Of a DNA stretch of 56,499 nucleotides, positions 30,749 through 40,681 are shown one piece after another. Numbering within the stretch: position 1 is the first letter of the stretch; each line of letters opens with the position of its first letter. The DNA is from Rhodospirillaceae bacterium TMED23. Lineage in GTDB: Bacteria > Pseudomonadota > Alphaproteobacteria > Rhodospirillales > UBA2165. The notes beneath the pieces are model-generated. The model saw nothing but the letters and a program-made list of their open reading frames with translations, searched no databases and was not told where the DNA came from. The DNA is taken from NCBI GenBank assembly GCA_002168115.1, contig NHCC01000014.1:74498-130996 (forward strand), given 5' to 3'. Position numbers and translations under genes: made by a program.

Positions 30749-32142
30749 GTGAAACGATTACAGGGTTTGCATATCTGGCTGCTGCTGTTTGCTTTATAAT
30801 GGCATTACGAGGATTGAGTTCACCGGATAGCGCTCGAACCGGTATAGTCCTCGGTATATTTGGAATGTTAATAGCTATTCTGACAACAATATTTGAGCCG
30901 ACTATTGTAAGTTTTGATTTGATTGTTATCGGAGTAATTGTTGGCGGTAGCATTGGTACTTTGGTTGCACTGAAAATCAAAATGACAGCTTTACCCGAGT
31001 TGGTTGCAGCATTCCATTCATTGGTGGGCTTAGCGGCCGTTTTTGTCGCTATAGCCGCTTTTTTTGCTCCCGAAGCCTATGGAATTGGTGTTTTTGGGAA
31101 TATCGAAGGTGCAAGTTTGATTGAAATGTCTTTGGGTGCAGCAATTGGAGCGATCACGTTTTCTGGATCACTTGTAGCGTTCGGAAAGCTTCAAGGTACC
31201 TTAGGAGGTTCTCCACTTGTTTTTAATGGACAACACGCCTTGAACGCATTTCTGGGTATTATCCTGATTGCATCAATAGTTTGGCTTGTTCAAACCAATG
31301 ATGAATTGGCCTTTTGGATAATTGTGGGTCTATCAATTTTGATTGGGTTTTTAATAATATTACCTATTGGTGGCGCAGATATGCCCGTTGTGGTTTCCAT
31401 GTTGAATTCTTACTCCGGTTGGGCTGCTTGTGGTATAGGATTTACTTTGGGTAATACTGCTTTAATAGTTACAGGCGCGCTTGTTGGATCCTCAGGAGCG
31501 ATCTTAAGTTATATAATGTGTAAAGGTATGAACCGATCAATCTTTAATGTATTGCTTGGTGGATTTGGTGGGGAGGTTGATGGACCTGTTTCAGTTAAAG
31601 GCGGGGGAATGGATAAGGCCATAAAATCTGGTAGTGGCGAAGATGCTGCGTTTATAATGAAAAATGCTAGTAAGGTTATTATCGTGCCAGGATATGGTAT
31701 GGCTGTTGCTCAAGCACAACATGCACTCCGTGAAATGTGCGACTTATTAAAAGGGGCTGGTGTTGATGTGGCATATGCTATTCACCCTGTTGCGGGAAGA
31801 ATGCCTGGTCATATGAATGTTCTTCTAGCCGAAGCAAATGTACCCTATGAGGAGGTTTTTGAATTAGAAGAAATCAATTCGGAATTTTCGACCGCCGATG
31901 TTGCTTTTGTTATTGGCGCAAATGATGTGACGAATCCAGCAGCGAAAACAGATCCTTCAAGTGCAATTTATGGAATGCCAATTTTAGAAGTTGAGAATGC
32001 TGGGACGGTATTATTTATAAAACGATCTATGGCTTCAGGATATGCTGGAGTAGATAATGAATTATTCTTTCGTGATAACACGATGATGTTATTTGCCGAT
32101 GCAAAAGCAATGACTGAAAGTATTGTTCAGGCCCTTGATTAG
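30745..32142 (+). CDS. pntB: NAD(P) transhydrogenase subunit beta
   Basis: VIIVPGYGMAVAQAQHALREMCDLLK, YAIHPVAGRMPGHMNVLLAEA, ATG/TGA overlap with pntAB. Confidence 0.98.
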   Translation: MSETITGFAYLAAAVCFIMALRGLSSPDSARTGIVLGIFGMLIAILTTIFEPTIVSFDLIVIGVIVGGSIGTLVALKIKMTALPELVAAFHSLVGLAAVFVAIAAFFAPEAYGIGVFGNIEGASLIEMSLGAAIGAITFSGSLVAFGKLQGTLGGSPLVFNGQHALNAFLGIILIASIVWLVQTNDELAFWIIVGLSILIGFLIILPIGGADMPVVVSMLNSYSGWAACGIGFTLGNTALIVTGALVGSSGAILSYIMCKGMNRSIFNVLLGGFGGEVDGPVSVKGGGMDKAIKSGSGEDAAFIMKNASKVIIVPGYGMAVAQAQHALREMCDLLKGAGVDVAYAIHPVAGRMPGHMNVLLAEANVPYEEVFELEEINSEFSTADVAFVIGANDVTNPAAKTDPSSAIYGMPILEVENAGTVLFIKRSMASGYAGVDNELFFRDNTMMLFADAKAMTESIVQALD

Positions 32143-32592
32143 ACATTCCATTTTTTGATAGGTAGATATACGTTAGTGTAATTACTACAAAATATTGTGT
32201 GACCTTTATATACTGAAATAAACGGTTTTTTTTATGTTTTCATGATTTTATGCTTGATCAAGTATTATAGATTTTAGTTTTTATAGTTTCTACTTTTTTT
32301 ATTATTTAAACAGACTTGGTCTTCGTTCAACCCACTCGGGTCTTAGTTATATTTATTGAGCGTCAGAATAGAAATTGTTGTGGGGAGGATTTGATATTTT
32401 ATTAAAATATTCTTTTTATTTTATATTACTTTTTCGAATATTTGTTGCGCACGATAGATTAAAAAATCTCTTCAAAGACATCATTGTATAAATTAACAAT
32501 ATTTTTTGATCTTAGCTGGTACTATTTAAGAGCTATTCATTAACAAAATGTCTTATAGTTTTATTTTGTTATACTATGTTTCTATAGAATTT

Positions 32593-32796
32593 TTAAAAGC
32601 CTTCTCTTTCTATACGTTTTCGCTCTAATTTTCTAGATCGACGAACAGCTTCAGCTTTCTCTCTCGCTCTTCGCTCAGAGGGTTTTTCATAGGATCTACG
32701 AAGTTTCATTTCACGGAAAACGCCTTCCCGTTGCATCTTTTTCTTTAAAGCCTTTAAAGCTTGATCCACATTATTATCACGAACTGTTACGTGCAC
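32593..32796 (-). CDS. rpsU: 30S ribosomal protein S21
   Basis: [53 protein letters not shown]. Confidence 0.97.
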   Translation of the reverse strand: MHVTVRDNNVDQALKALKKKMQREGVFREMKLRRSYEKPSERRAREKAEAVRRSRKLERKRIEREGF

Positions 32797-32957
32797 GGCA
32801 ATATTTACTCCTATAAATTGAATAATGTGGCGGTTAATAACACAAACTCAGCTAACTGGGAAGGGTTCTATCGTTTTTATTTGGGTTTTTTTTCCAAAAT
32901 CTCAATATTTTTTACGAAAATATTGGTTTTTAAGCAGTTTTTGTGCATATTGTATAA

Positions 32958-33515
32958 ATGTCTATTTTAAAAATCGCACGACTTGGTCATCCTATCCTTC
33001 AAAAAATTGCATCACCGGTTGATAACTTTAAGGATCCTGAAATAAAAAAGATCATAAATGATATGATTGATACACTTGATGACGCCGGTGGTATTGGTCT
33101 GGCTGCTCCTCAAATTCATGTTTCGAAAAGAATTGTAATATTTTTTGTGCCGGAAGATCGCCTTGAAAATGGTAAAAATAAAGTTGAATTAACAATCATG
33201 ATAAATCCAAAAATAGAACCAAAAAACGATATGATGAATAGAGATTGGGAGGCTTGCCTATCTATTCCAAATTTAATGGGGGCGGTGGATAGGTATTCCC
33301 ATATCAAATATTCATGGTATGATGTCGATGGAGAGTACTTTGAAAGGGAAGCTTCTGGATATCATTCCAGGGTAGTCCAACATGAATGCGACCATTTGGA
33401 TGGTAAGTTATATCCCTTCCAAATGTTGGACTTATCGTTGCTTGGCTTTCAGGAAGAGATAAATAGTAATAAAGATTTATTAGATAAAGGGCGTTCGCTA
33501 CCATCCGAAATTTAA
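32958..33515 (+). CDS. def: Peptide deformylase
   Basis: GGIGLAAPQ, EACLSIP, QHECDHLDGKLYP motifs. Confidence 0.96.
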   Translation: MSILKIARLGHPILQKIASPVDNFKDPEIKKIINDMIDTLDDAGGIGLAAPQIHVSKRIVIFFVPEDRLENGKNKVELTIMINPKIEPKNDMMNRDWEACLSIPNLMGAVDRYSHIKYSWYDVDGEYFEREASGYHSRVVQHECDHLDGKLYPFQMLDLSLLGFQEEINSNKDLLDKGRSLPSEI

Positions 33516-33530
33516 ATTTAAGGGTCATAA

Positions 33531-34175
33531 ATGCGTAAGACAAATATTTTGAGTGAATCTGATCAATTGTTGTTAGCTATGTTGAAACATGTTCCATTTG
33601 ATGGTTGGAGTTGGGGTGCGCTTAGGGCTGGTATGCGAGATCTTGATAAAGACCCCAACGATATTCAATTTATCTTTTCTAATGGACCGAAAGATGCTGC
33701 GCGGCATTTTGGTGTTTATTTTGATCAATTAATGAGTAAGACTATTGATAAAAAATCCATAGATTTAATGCCCGTAAGAGAAAAAATAAAATCTATTATA
33801 GAGGCACGATTAGAACTATTTTTGCCATTTAAAGAGTCAATTCGTAGCCTCCTCTCTTTTTTATCTTTACCCGGTAATAAGATTGTTGCTTTTCAATTAA
33901 TTTTTAATACCGTTGATGAGATCTGGAGCCTAGCAGGAGATCAATCCACTGATTATAACTATTATTCTAAGAGAACTCTCCTAACTGGGGTTTATGGGTC
34001 GACAATTCTATATTGGTTATCTGACAATGATGATAAGTTTCCTTCAACACGGACATTTTTAGAACGACGTATCAACGATGTTATGCTAATTCCTAAACTT
34101 AAGCGTTCTTTTATCGATAAATTAGCGTCTTTTGATAAGATTATGAAAGGTTTTAAAAAAAACAAATTAGCTTAA
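33531..34175 (+). CDS. COQ9 family protein
   Basis: MLKHVPFDGWSWGALRAG start and C-terminal AGDQSTDYNYYSKRTLLTGVYGSTILYWLSD motif typical of COQ9. Confidence 0.92.
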   Translation: MRKTNILSESDQLLLAMLKHVPFDGWSWGALRAGMRDLDKDPNDIQFIFSNGPKDAARHFGVYFDQLMSKTIDKKSIDLMPVREKIKSIIEARLELFLPFKESIRSLLSFLSLPGNKIVAFQLIFNTVDEIWSLAGDQSTDYNYYSKRTLLTGVYGSTILYWLSDNDDKFPSTRTFLERRINDVMLIPKLKRSFIDKLASFDKIMKGFKKNKLA

Positions 34176-34251
34176 GCCCATTATACATAAATATACTAGC
34201 TTTTTAGGGTCTTATCATATTATTCAGTAGGTATTTATAAATTTATTTTAC

Positions 34252-34743
34252 TTAATCAATGGGTTCTTCATTAACATCTGCTGTTTGTTTCGCTCGGTAT
34301 TTATCAAGATTAATAGAGATTTTTTCGTCGCTGAGGGCTATGATGCTTGTCGCCAAAATTGCAGAATTAACTGCACCCGCTTTGCCTACTGCTAAAGTGC
34401 CAACAGGAATTCCACCTGGCATTTGGGCCATTGCGAGCATCGCATCGAGGCCTCCTAACACTTTTCCTTCCATTGGTACTCCTAGTACAGGAAGAGAGGT
34501 TAATGCGGCAACTGCACCGGGTAAAGCGGCGGCCATTCCTGCTCCAGCGATTAGCACCAATATGCCTCTATCTTTAGCTGACTCGACGTAATTCACTAGT
34601 CTAGAGGGTGTTCGATGGGCAGATATAATTTTTGCTTCGCAAGGAACACCTAATTTTTCTAGTGTTAATTTTGTATGTTTCATAGTAGTCCAGTCAGATT
34701 GACTACCCATCATTATACCTACAATCGGTTTAACTGACTGCAT
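34252..34743 (-). CDS. purE: N5-carboxyaminoimidazole ribonucleotide mutase
   Basis: VGIMMGSQSDWTTMKHT, SAHRTPSRL, LIAGAGMAAALPGAVAALTSLPVLGVP. Confidence 0.98.
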   Translation of the reverse strand: MQSVKPIVGIMMGSQSDWTTMKHTKLTLEKLGVPCEAKIISAHRTPSRLVNYVESAKDRGILVLIAGAGMAAALPGAVAALTSLPVLGVPMEGKVLGGLDAMLAMAQMPGGIPVGTLAVGKAGAVNSAILATSIIALSDEKISINLDKYRAKQTADVNEEPID

Positions 34744-34943
34744 GTTAGTTCTCCTTCGTGTTTTGAATTGTAATTTATTTCTGATATTATCAAATTACTC
34801 TGTATAAGTGCAAGCAGTCGGAGGTTTATTGTTTTACGGAAACGGGTAAAATTTTTCTATATAATTCTAATATAATTAATATAAAAAATTTACTTTAACT
34901 AATAAAATGGTCTTAATTCTAAATAAAAATAAAGGAGCATATA

Positions 34944-35696
34944 ATGTCCGATATTCGAGTGTTATCTGATAATTATCGTGTTCGCGAATTAGATGCAAAT
35001 AATCAAACTAATAAACGTAATAAGAATCAGCATTATAATTCTGACTCGCAAAAACGGAATCCTCAAGAACGGACAACCAATCAAATAAAAGATACAGCGA
35101 TTGTTATGGGTATTCCTGCAGACTCTATTACTCCGGAGGTGCTTGAGGCAATGACCTTAATTTTGACCGAGATGGATACGATCAGATGGAAGCTTCAAGT
35201 CAGTATCAGGCGTGAAGAAATGTTGATGAGTTTACTAAAAGAGAATCCCATATTCCCTGTTTGCAGTTATCAAGCATTTGAGACACATCTATCGGATACT
35301 ATAAGGCATTCAACCTTAGCAGACGAAGACAGTTTTGTTCTCTTTTTTAGGGTTCTTAATTTGGAAGATTATTGGTTACAACATGGCTACGATTTTGAAA
35401 TCAAGTTTTTACAAAATATTATTGAAATTTTTAAGAAAGATATTGGGAATTTAAATATAATGGGTAGTATTAGTAATACTGAATTTGGTATTATTTTTAA
35501 TTTATATGCAGAGACTGATGTTATTAAGAAAATGAAAATAATGGAAGAATTTTTGGCTAATAATCCATATGTGTTTAACGATACACGTTTTCAGATTAAA
35601 ATTAAATGGAGTTTAATAAAGATTAACGCTGACTCAAATCCATCAGATATTTTGAGAGAAGCGAGTAATAAAGCGAGATTTGAGTTATCTAATTAA
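34944..35696 (+). CDS. Degenerate GGDEF-like domain protein
   Basis: Fold-like spacing of a diguanylate cyclase domain (ICSYQAFETHL...FVLFFRVLNLEDYWLQHGYDFEIKFLQNI...MGSISNTEFGIIF) but without a GGDEF motif. Confidence 0.55.
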   Translation: MSDIRVLSDNYRVRELDANNQTNKRNKNQHYNSDSQKRNPQERTTNQIKDTAIVMGIPADSITPEVLEAMTLILTEMDTIRWKLQVSIRREEMLMSLLKENPIFPVCSYQAFETHLSDTIRHSTLADEDSFVLFFRVLNLEDYWLQHGYDFEIKFLQNIIEIFKKDIGNLNIMGSISNTEFGIIFNLYAETDVIKKMKIMEEFLANNPYVFNDTRFQIKIKWSLIKINADSNPSDILREASNKARFELSN

Positions 35697-35754
35697 ACAC
35701 AAAATAGTATTCTTATGAATTATGCACTCTAATAAAAATGGTTAAATAATAGCT

Positions 35755-36291
35755 TTGACAAAATTTAGTCTAGATAACCCCCTATGGAACTTTTCAAATA
35801 AATTTTATAAGCGGGACGATGTTAGATCGGTTTGCCTTGCGCTCCAAGACGAATTTGGTTTTGACATCAATATAGTTCTGTATTGTTGTTGGATGGCAGT
35901 CTCAGGACATCCAATAATTAAAACAGAAGAGTTATCGGAGATTGTTAACACAACAAGACCATGGCAAAATGAAGTGATTTCTGATTTACGTAAAGTAAGA
36001 ATACGTATGAAATCCAATAATGATATAAAATTTGGAGATCTTTCCAAAGCGTTACGTGATAATATTAAAGATTGTGAGCTTCAGGCTGAGCGAATTGAGC
36101 AGTCAATATTATATTATTCTGGTGGTAAGTTGGTCCCTAGAAATAATACAAGCTCTATTGAACGGGGCTCTGTCGTCTATAAAAATTTAAATACATATGC
36201 TAATCAAATGTCTGTTGAAAACATGAGTGCTTTACAAAATTATTTGTCTATTTTGAAGGAAGCGCTGATTCAGTATTTTGACGAGAATTAG
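35755..36291 (+). CDS. TIGR02444/DUF2390-like family protein (TTG start)
   Basis: NPLWNFSNKFYKRDDVRSVCLALQDEFGFDINIVLYCCWMA. Confidence 0.8.
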   Translation: MTKFSLDNPLWNFSNKFYKRDDVRSVCLALQDEFGFDINIVLYCCWMAVSGHPIIKTEELSEIVNTTRPWQNEVISDLRKVRIRMKSNNDIKFGDLSKALRDNIKDCELQAERIEQSILYYSGGKLVPRNNTSSIERGSVVYKNLNTYANQMSVENMSALQNYLSILKEALIQYFDEN

Positions 36292-36464
36292 TTAAAACTT
36301 AATCTTTATAAGTATGGTAACAATAACTTGCAAACTCAGTAATAAATAAATTTTATAGGGTGTCTTAAAAATTCTCAAAGTCTGAATATTTTAGCAACTA
36401 TTTAATTTACTGATTATATCTATTAATCTTAATTATAGGTTATTGGGTAACAACGAAGATTTAA

Positions 36465-37241
36465 TTATGAATTCTCTGAATTCTCTGATTTATCTGCCAC
36501 AGTCGTTTTTGGGTTAGAGGGGCCAAATATGTCCTCGCTATTTATTTTTTCTACTTCGAGTGACTTGGGCGCCGATCCAAAAATTTCCTCAGCTGTAGGA
36601 TTGGATTGTGAAATTTCCTCCAGTATATCATTTTTATCGCTACTCAAATTATCTTCCGAAGTTTCTGTTATTGCGATAGGTGGTAATGGCTCTGTTCCTT
36701 GATGATTAGAACCGGCTTTTAAGCGGGCCTTATTGATACTTGTTGCTAGATCGGCACCTTCACATAGACCAAGGTAAACTGGACTTTGAGGTTTTATAGT
36801 TGCAGAGCTTCTATGTTTTTTGTCTCGGATAGAATTAATAGTTTGCTTTGTAGTACCTATTAATCTGCAAATTTGTGCATCACTTAATTCTGGGTAACTT
36901 CGCAAAAGCCAAGCGATAGCATCTGGCCTGTCTTGACGTTTCGAAATTGGAGTATATTTAGCACCTTTTTGTCTTGCTTTTGGCATAGGGTTATTTGGTT
37001 TTGCCATTTTAATACGGTTTTCGATATTACTCTCACAACGCAATATTTCTTCTTTTGTAAGTTGCCCAGTGGTTGTTGGGTCTAAGCCTTGCATTCCGGG
37101 AGCTACTTCGCCATCAGCAATAGCTTGTACCTCTAGAATATGTAGACCACAGTAATCTGATATTTGGTCAAATGTCAGAGATGTATTGTCAACTAACCAA
37201 ACTGCTGTTGCTTTTGGCATAAGTGGCTGGGCCATCTTCAT
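36465..37241 (-). CDS. DUF1013 / TrcR-like cell-cycle transcriptional regulator
   Basis: AQPLMPKATAVWLVDNTSLTFDQISDYCGLHILEVQAIADGEVAPGMQGLDPTTTGQLTKEEI. Confidence 0.88.
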   Translation of the reverse strand: MKMAQPLMPKATAVWLVDNTSLTFDQISDYCGLHILEVQAIADGEVAPGMQGLDPTTTGQLTKEEILRCESNIENRIKMAKPNNPMPKARQKGAKYTPISKRQDRPDAIAWLLRSYPELSDAQICRLIGTTKQTINSIRDKKHRSSATIKPQSPVYLGLCEGADLATSINKARLKAGSNHQGTEPLPPIAITETSEDNLSSDKNDILEEISQSNPTAEEIFGSAPKSLEVEKINSEDIFGPSNPKTTVADKSENSENS

Positions 37242-37412
37242 TCTTCCTTTTTTATAATTTTATACTTTGAGCCTTTGAACCTTTAAAACTTTTTTATTTA
37301 TACGGACGAGTAGCACTTGCGTCAAACCTTGACGTGATAAAAATATTCAGGAAGAAATATGGTTATATTAGATTTTGAATCTGATCGTTTAAGGTTTTAA
37401 TTTTAGAGGAGA

Positions 37413-37604
37413 TTGATTTTGGAATTTGATGAAGATAGCTTGATTACAAAGATTACTAAGGTGGTTAAACTAGAGAATATGTCATTAGAGGATCTTGATT
37501 CATACATAGATGATCTCAAACGATTAATTTCTAAAGCTGAACTAGAAATTAAAATTAAAAAAGAGGCAATAAAGGGCGCTAAAGATATTTTTAAGAAAAA
37601 TTAG
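37413..37604 (+). CDS. DUF1192-like small protein (TTG start)
   Basis: 63 aa, LEDLDSYIDDLKRLISKAELEIKIKK. Confidence 0.65.
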   Translation: MILEFDEDSLITKITKVVKLENMSLEDLDSYIDDLKRLISKAELEIKIKKEAIKGAKDIFKKN

Positions 37605-37616
37605 TAAGATAACAAT

Positions 37617-37741
37617 AAATTGCCTTAAAATGTTAGTTATTTGGCATGAGCGCTCGATTTAATAAGATATTCTAGGGTTATCTGACCCAAGTATATAGAA
37701 TATAAAAGTGCAGGTTTAATCGAGTTTTTTCAAGGCAATTT
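37617..37741. other. Nested inverted-repeat element, possible structured ncRNA
   Basis: Four nested stems: AAATTGCCTT/AAGGCAATTT, CTCGATT/AATCGAG, ATATTCTA/TAGAATAT, GGGT(T)/(G)ACCC; in a non-coding gap between convergent genes. Confidence 0.5.
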
Positions 37742-37808
37742 TAAAACGTGGCCTTTGTTGGCTTTGGAAAAACCAAATATATTTTACAAGTCTGCTCTCA
37801 TGGTCTGA

Positions 37809-38033
37809 CTAAGTCTTTATTCCAAGGCCATCAAAGCGTTTATTAAACTTGGCTACTTGTCCGCCACTGTCAACTAATCTATGTTCTCCGGTCCAGGCAG
37901 GATGTGACTTTGGGTCTATGTCCAATTTCATAGTTTCCCCTTCCGAACCCCAAGTAGAACGTGTCTTGTATGAGGATCCATCAGTCATTTGAACGGTTAT
38001 TTCATGATATTCAGGGTGTATGTCTTTTTTCAT
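37809..38033 (-). CDS. rpmE: 50S ribosomal protein L31
   Basis: [50 protein letters not shown]. Confidence 0.97.
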   Translation of the reverse strand: MKKDIHPEYHEITVQMTDGSSYKTRSTWGSEGETMKLDIDPKSHPAWTGEHRLVDSGGQVAKFNKRFDGLGIKT

Positions 38034-38282
38034 TTTTCAGTTCCTTTGTGGATTCGTAGTTGTATAACCAAGGCAATATGTCCGTGCAAGCAGGAATGTA
38101 ATTAAATTATAGATTTTTATTAAAACAATTACAAAAATACACCTTTGGAATGTGGGCTTTTGGATCAAGCTATGATAGCGGAAAAGGTAATGTTTTAAAT
38201 AGGCTTGTTATTTCATACCGTTGATAAGCTTACTAAAAATTTATTCAGAATTTATTATATCATATTCAAAAAAATATAATTT

Positions 38283-39476
38283 TTATCGCTGAGTTAATTT
38301 TAATTCGATCCTTCGATTTTTTTGGTTTGCTATTTTATCCGTTCTTGGATCGATAGGTTGGAATTCACCAAACCCAGTTGCTGCTAAATTATTCGGCTTA
38401 ATCCCTTTTGAAGTCAGAAATTTTACAACAGAAATTGCTCGGGCAGTTGATAATTCCCAATTCGATGGAAATCGGCGACTTTTTATGGGTATATTGTCTG
38501 TGTGACCGTCTACCCGCAATATCCATTTTATTTGGGGTGGTATTTTCTTAATAATATTTTGCAGCGTATTTGCTAACTGTGATATTTGAGCTTTGCCTGA
38601 TTTTCCTAATTTATCCGATCCAGTTGTAAATAAAACCTCTGATTGAAACACAAATCTGTCTCCAACGATTTGAACCCCAGACTGGTTACCGAGAATTTCT
38701 CGGAGCTTTCCAAAAAACTCCGAACGATAATAGGATAACTCTTGCACTTTATTAGCTAATGCAGAGTTCAGTCTCTTACCCAGGCTGGTGATACGCACTT
38801 GTTGCTTTTTTGCCTTTAATTCTGAGTCATCCAACATTTGTGCTATTTTAATTATTTGATTCCTTAGAACTGTAATTTGATTATTCAGATATGCTATTTC
38901 AGCGCGCGCTTTTAATGATAGTTCCTTCTCATTCTTGATAGTTTTATTCTTACTTGATAACAAAGTGAGAGATTTTTTAATTTTTTCTTCTAAACTACGC
39001 CGTAAAACAACGAGTTTTTGAGTTTCTATTTTCAATAATTGAATTGTCTGGATTTGTTTGGTTATTTTCTCGTTCTGGGAAGAAATTTTATTATCTCTTT
39101 GGCTTAGATCAGCATCGAGGCTCTTGACTTTTTCTACTAGTGTTTCTGATCGAATAGTTAACTCTTGTAATAATATTTGTTTCTTTCCTTGATCAATGAT
39201 TGATTCAGAAAGTCTATCTGACAATGATTTAATATTTTCATTGAGTTTTAAATTGTTGGTTCGCTCTAGACTCAGTAATTCAGAAAGCTCGTTTGTTTGA
39301 ACTCGAAGCTTATTTAAGGCTTTATTGCTGCCCGTTAACGCTTCTCCTAAAAAAAATTGCGCAATTACAAAAATCATTAGTAAAAATATAATTACCATTA
39401 AAAGTGATGCTAATGCATCTACAAATCCAGGCCATATATCAATTCTATTTTGATTGCGACGAGAGAGTGAAGTCAT
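38283..39476 (-). CDS. MotB/OmpA-like peptidoglycan-binding stator-type protein
   Basis: Single N-terminal TM with Asp (WPGFVDALASLLMVIIFLLMIFVIAQF), long coiled coil, C-terminal OmpA-like domain (VDGHTDNIPI...NWELSTARAISVVKFL...NQKNRRIELKL). Confidence 0.88.
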   Translation of the reverse strand: MTSLSRRNQNRIDIWPGFVDALASLLMVIIFLLMIFVIAQFFLGEALTGSNKALNKLRVQTNELSELLSLERTNNLKLNENIKSLSDRLSESIIDQGKKQILLQELTIRSETLVEKVKSLDADLSQRDNKISSQNEKITKQIQTIQLLKIETQKLVVLRRSLEEKIKKSLTLLSSKNKTIKNEKELSLKARAEIAYLNNQITVLRNQIIKIAQMLDDSELKAKKQQVRITSLGKRLNSALANKVQELSYYRSEFFGKLREILGNQSGVQIVGDRFVFQSEVLFTTGSDKLGKSGKAQISQLANTLQNIIKKIPPQIKWILRVDGHTDNIPIKSRRFPSNWELSTARAISVVKFLTSKGIKPNNLAATGFGEFQPIDPRTDKIANQKNRRIELKLTQR

Positions 39477-39481
39477 TTTTA

Positions 39482-40615
39482 TTATCCGGTATTTTCTTTA
39501 CCAGCAGCTATTGTTCGAGCAAGTAGTTTTATTTCACTGCTTATCTGCTTTGTTAAATCCGTTCTAGATGTATATAATTCCTCGACAAGCCGCTCCATGT
39601 AAAGGTCAATATTGCGAATATGGTCTTGTGTTACTTGATCAAATCCGCTTATATTTTTTGTAGATAACATCGTTTCAATAGCAACTTTTAAATCATCCTG
39701 TTGTTCAGAAAAAGCGTTCATTAATGTATGCTCAGTGCGCATTTGGTCTCCGAGTTTTGCTAGAATTTCCGTTAACTCTCCAAGCTTTTTATTTGTTTGA
39801 ATGTTGCTTTCACCTTCCCTTTTTAAGGTTTGTTGAAGGCTTTCAAGGCTGTCAGCAGTTTGCTCCAGTAATGCTTGCACATACGCTGGAACGGACTGAT
39901 CTATATCTGTTAATCGTCCACCCGAAGAGAGCCTGGTGAGCCCTGATAACCACTCTTCAAGATCATTATAAAATCGATTTTGAGATTGGCTCGCTTGTAA
40001 ATCAAGGAAGCCAAGTATTAAGGAGCCAGCAAGACCAAATAGAGATGATGAAAATGCTGTTCCCATCCCGGCTAAGGGCGCTGATAACCCAACTTTTAAA
40101 TTGTTAAAGATATCATTAAAATTGCCAGCAGAGACTGAGAGATTATCAATGACATTTTTAATCGAACCAACTGTCTCCAATAGTCCCCAAAAAGTACCAA
40201 GTAATCCCAAAAAAATTAAAAGGCCTATGTTATATCGTGATAAATCACGGGATTCGTCTAGCCTTGACGCAATTCCGTCCAATAAGGATCTCATTGATTG
40301 GGTGGAGAGGCTCATTCCATCTGTTCGATCACCGAGCATCGTCGCCATTGAGGATAATAGCTTTGGTGGTTTCTGGGGTATAATAGACTGGAATGATTTA
40401 CGATAGTTTTCAATCCAATCTACCTCGGGAAATAGCATTAACGTTTGCCTAAAATTATAAATTATACCAAGCAATAAAACACCGATTATTAATCCGTTTA
40501 GACCCATATTTGCCATAAACGCTTCACGTAGCGGCATAGCTAATAAACCACATACGAGGCTAACTGCGATCAAAAATAAAATCATTCTTAGAACAAAACG
40601 CCGTGGAGATGCCAT
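39482..40615 (-). CDS. MotA/TolQ/ExbB-like proton-channel protein
   Basis: YNIGLLIFLGLLGTFWGLLETVGSI and LSAPLAGMGTAFSSSLFGLAGSLILGFLDLQ motifs; pairs with downstream MotB-like gene. Confidence 0.88.
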   Translation of the reverse strand: MASPRRFVLRMILFLIAVSLVCGLLAMPLREAFMANMGLNGLIIGVLLLGIIYNFRQTLMLFPEVDWIENYRKSFQSIIPQKPPKLLSSMATMLGDRTDGMSLSTQSMRSLLDGIASRLDESRDLSRYNIGLLIFLGLLGTFWGLLETVGSIKNVIDNLSVSAGNFNDIFNNLKVGLSAPLAGMGTAFSSSLFGLAGSLILGFLDLQASQSQNRFYNDLEEWLSGLTRLSSGGRLTDIDQSVPAYVQALLEQTADSLESLQQTLKREGESNIQTNKKLGELTEILAKLGDQMRTEHTLMNAFSEQQDDLKVAIETMLSTKNISGFDQVTQDHIRNIDLYMERLVEELYTSRTDLTKQISSEIKLLARTIAAGKENTG

Positions 40616-40681
40616 TTCTAGGCCCTTATTGGATCTCTAAGCGTATATTTTGTCGAGACATATTAGTTTTCCTCATGAGAT

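Noticed and set aside
32761-33022. Overlapping plus-strand ORFs (69 and 65 aa) across the rpsU/def spacer
   Set aside because: Low-complexity F/Y/N-rich translations overlapping rpsU and def; spacer better explained as regulatory
38283-40615. Possible Zorya anti-phage system (ZorA/ZorB are MotA/MotB-like)
   Set aside because: No zorC, zorD or zorE-like gene nearby, and the neighbours are housekeeping genes; more consistent with a conserved stator-like envelope pair
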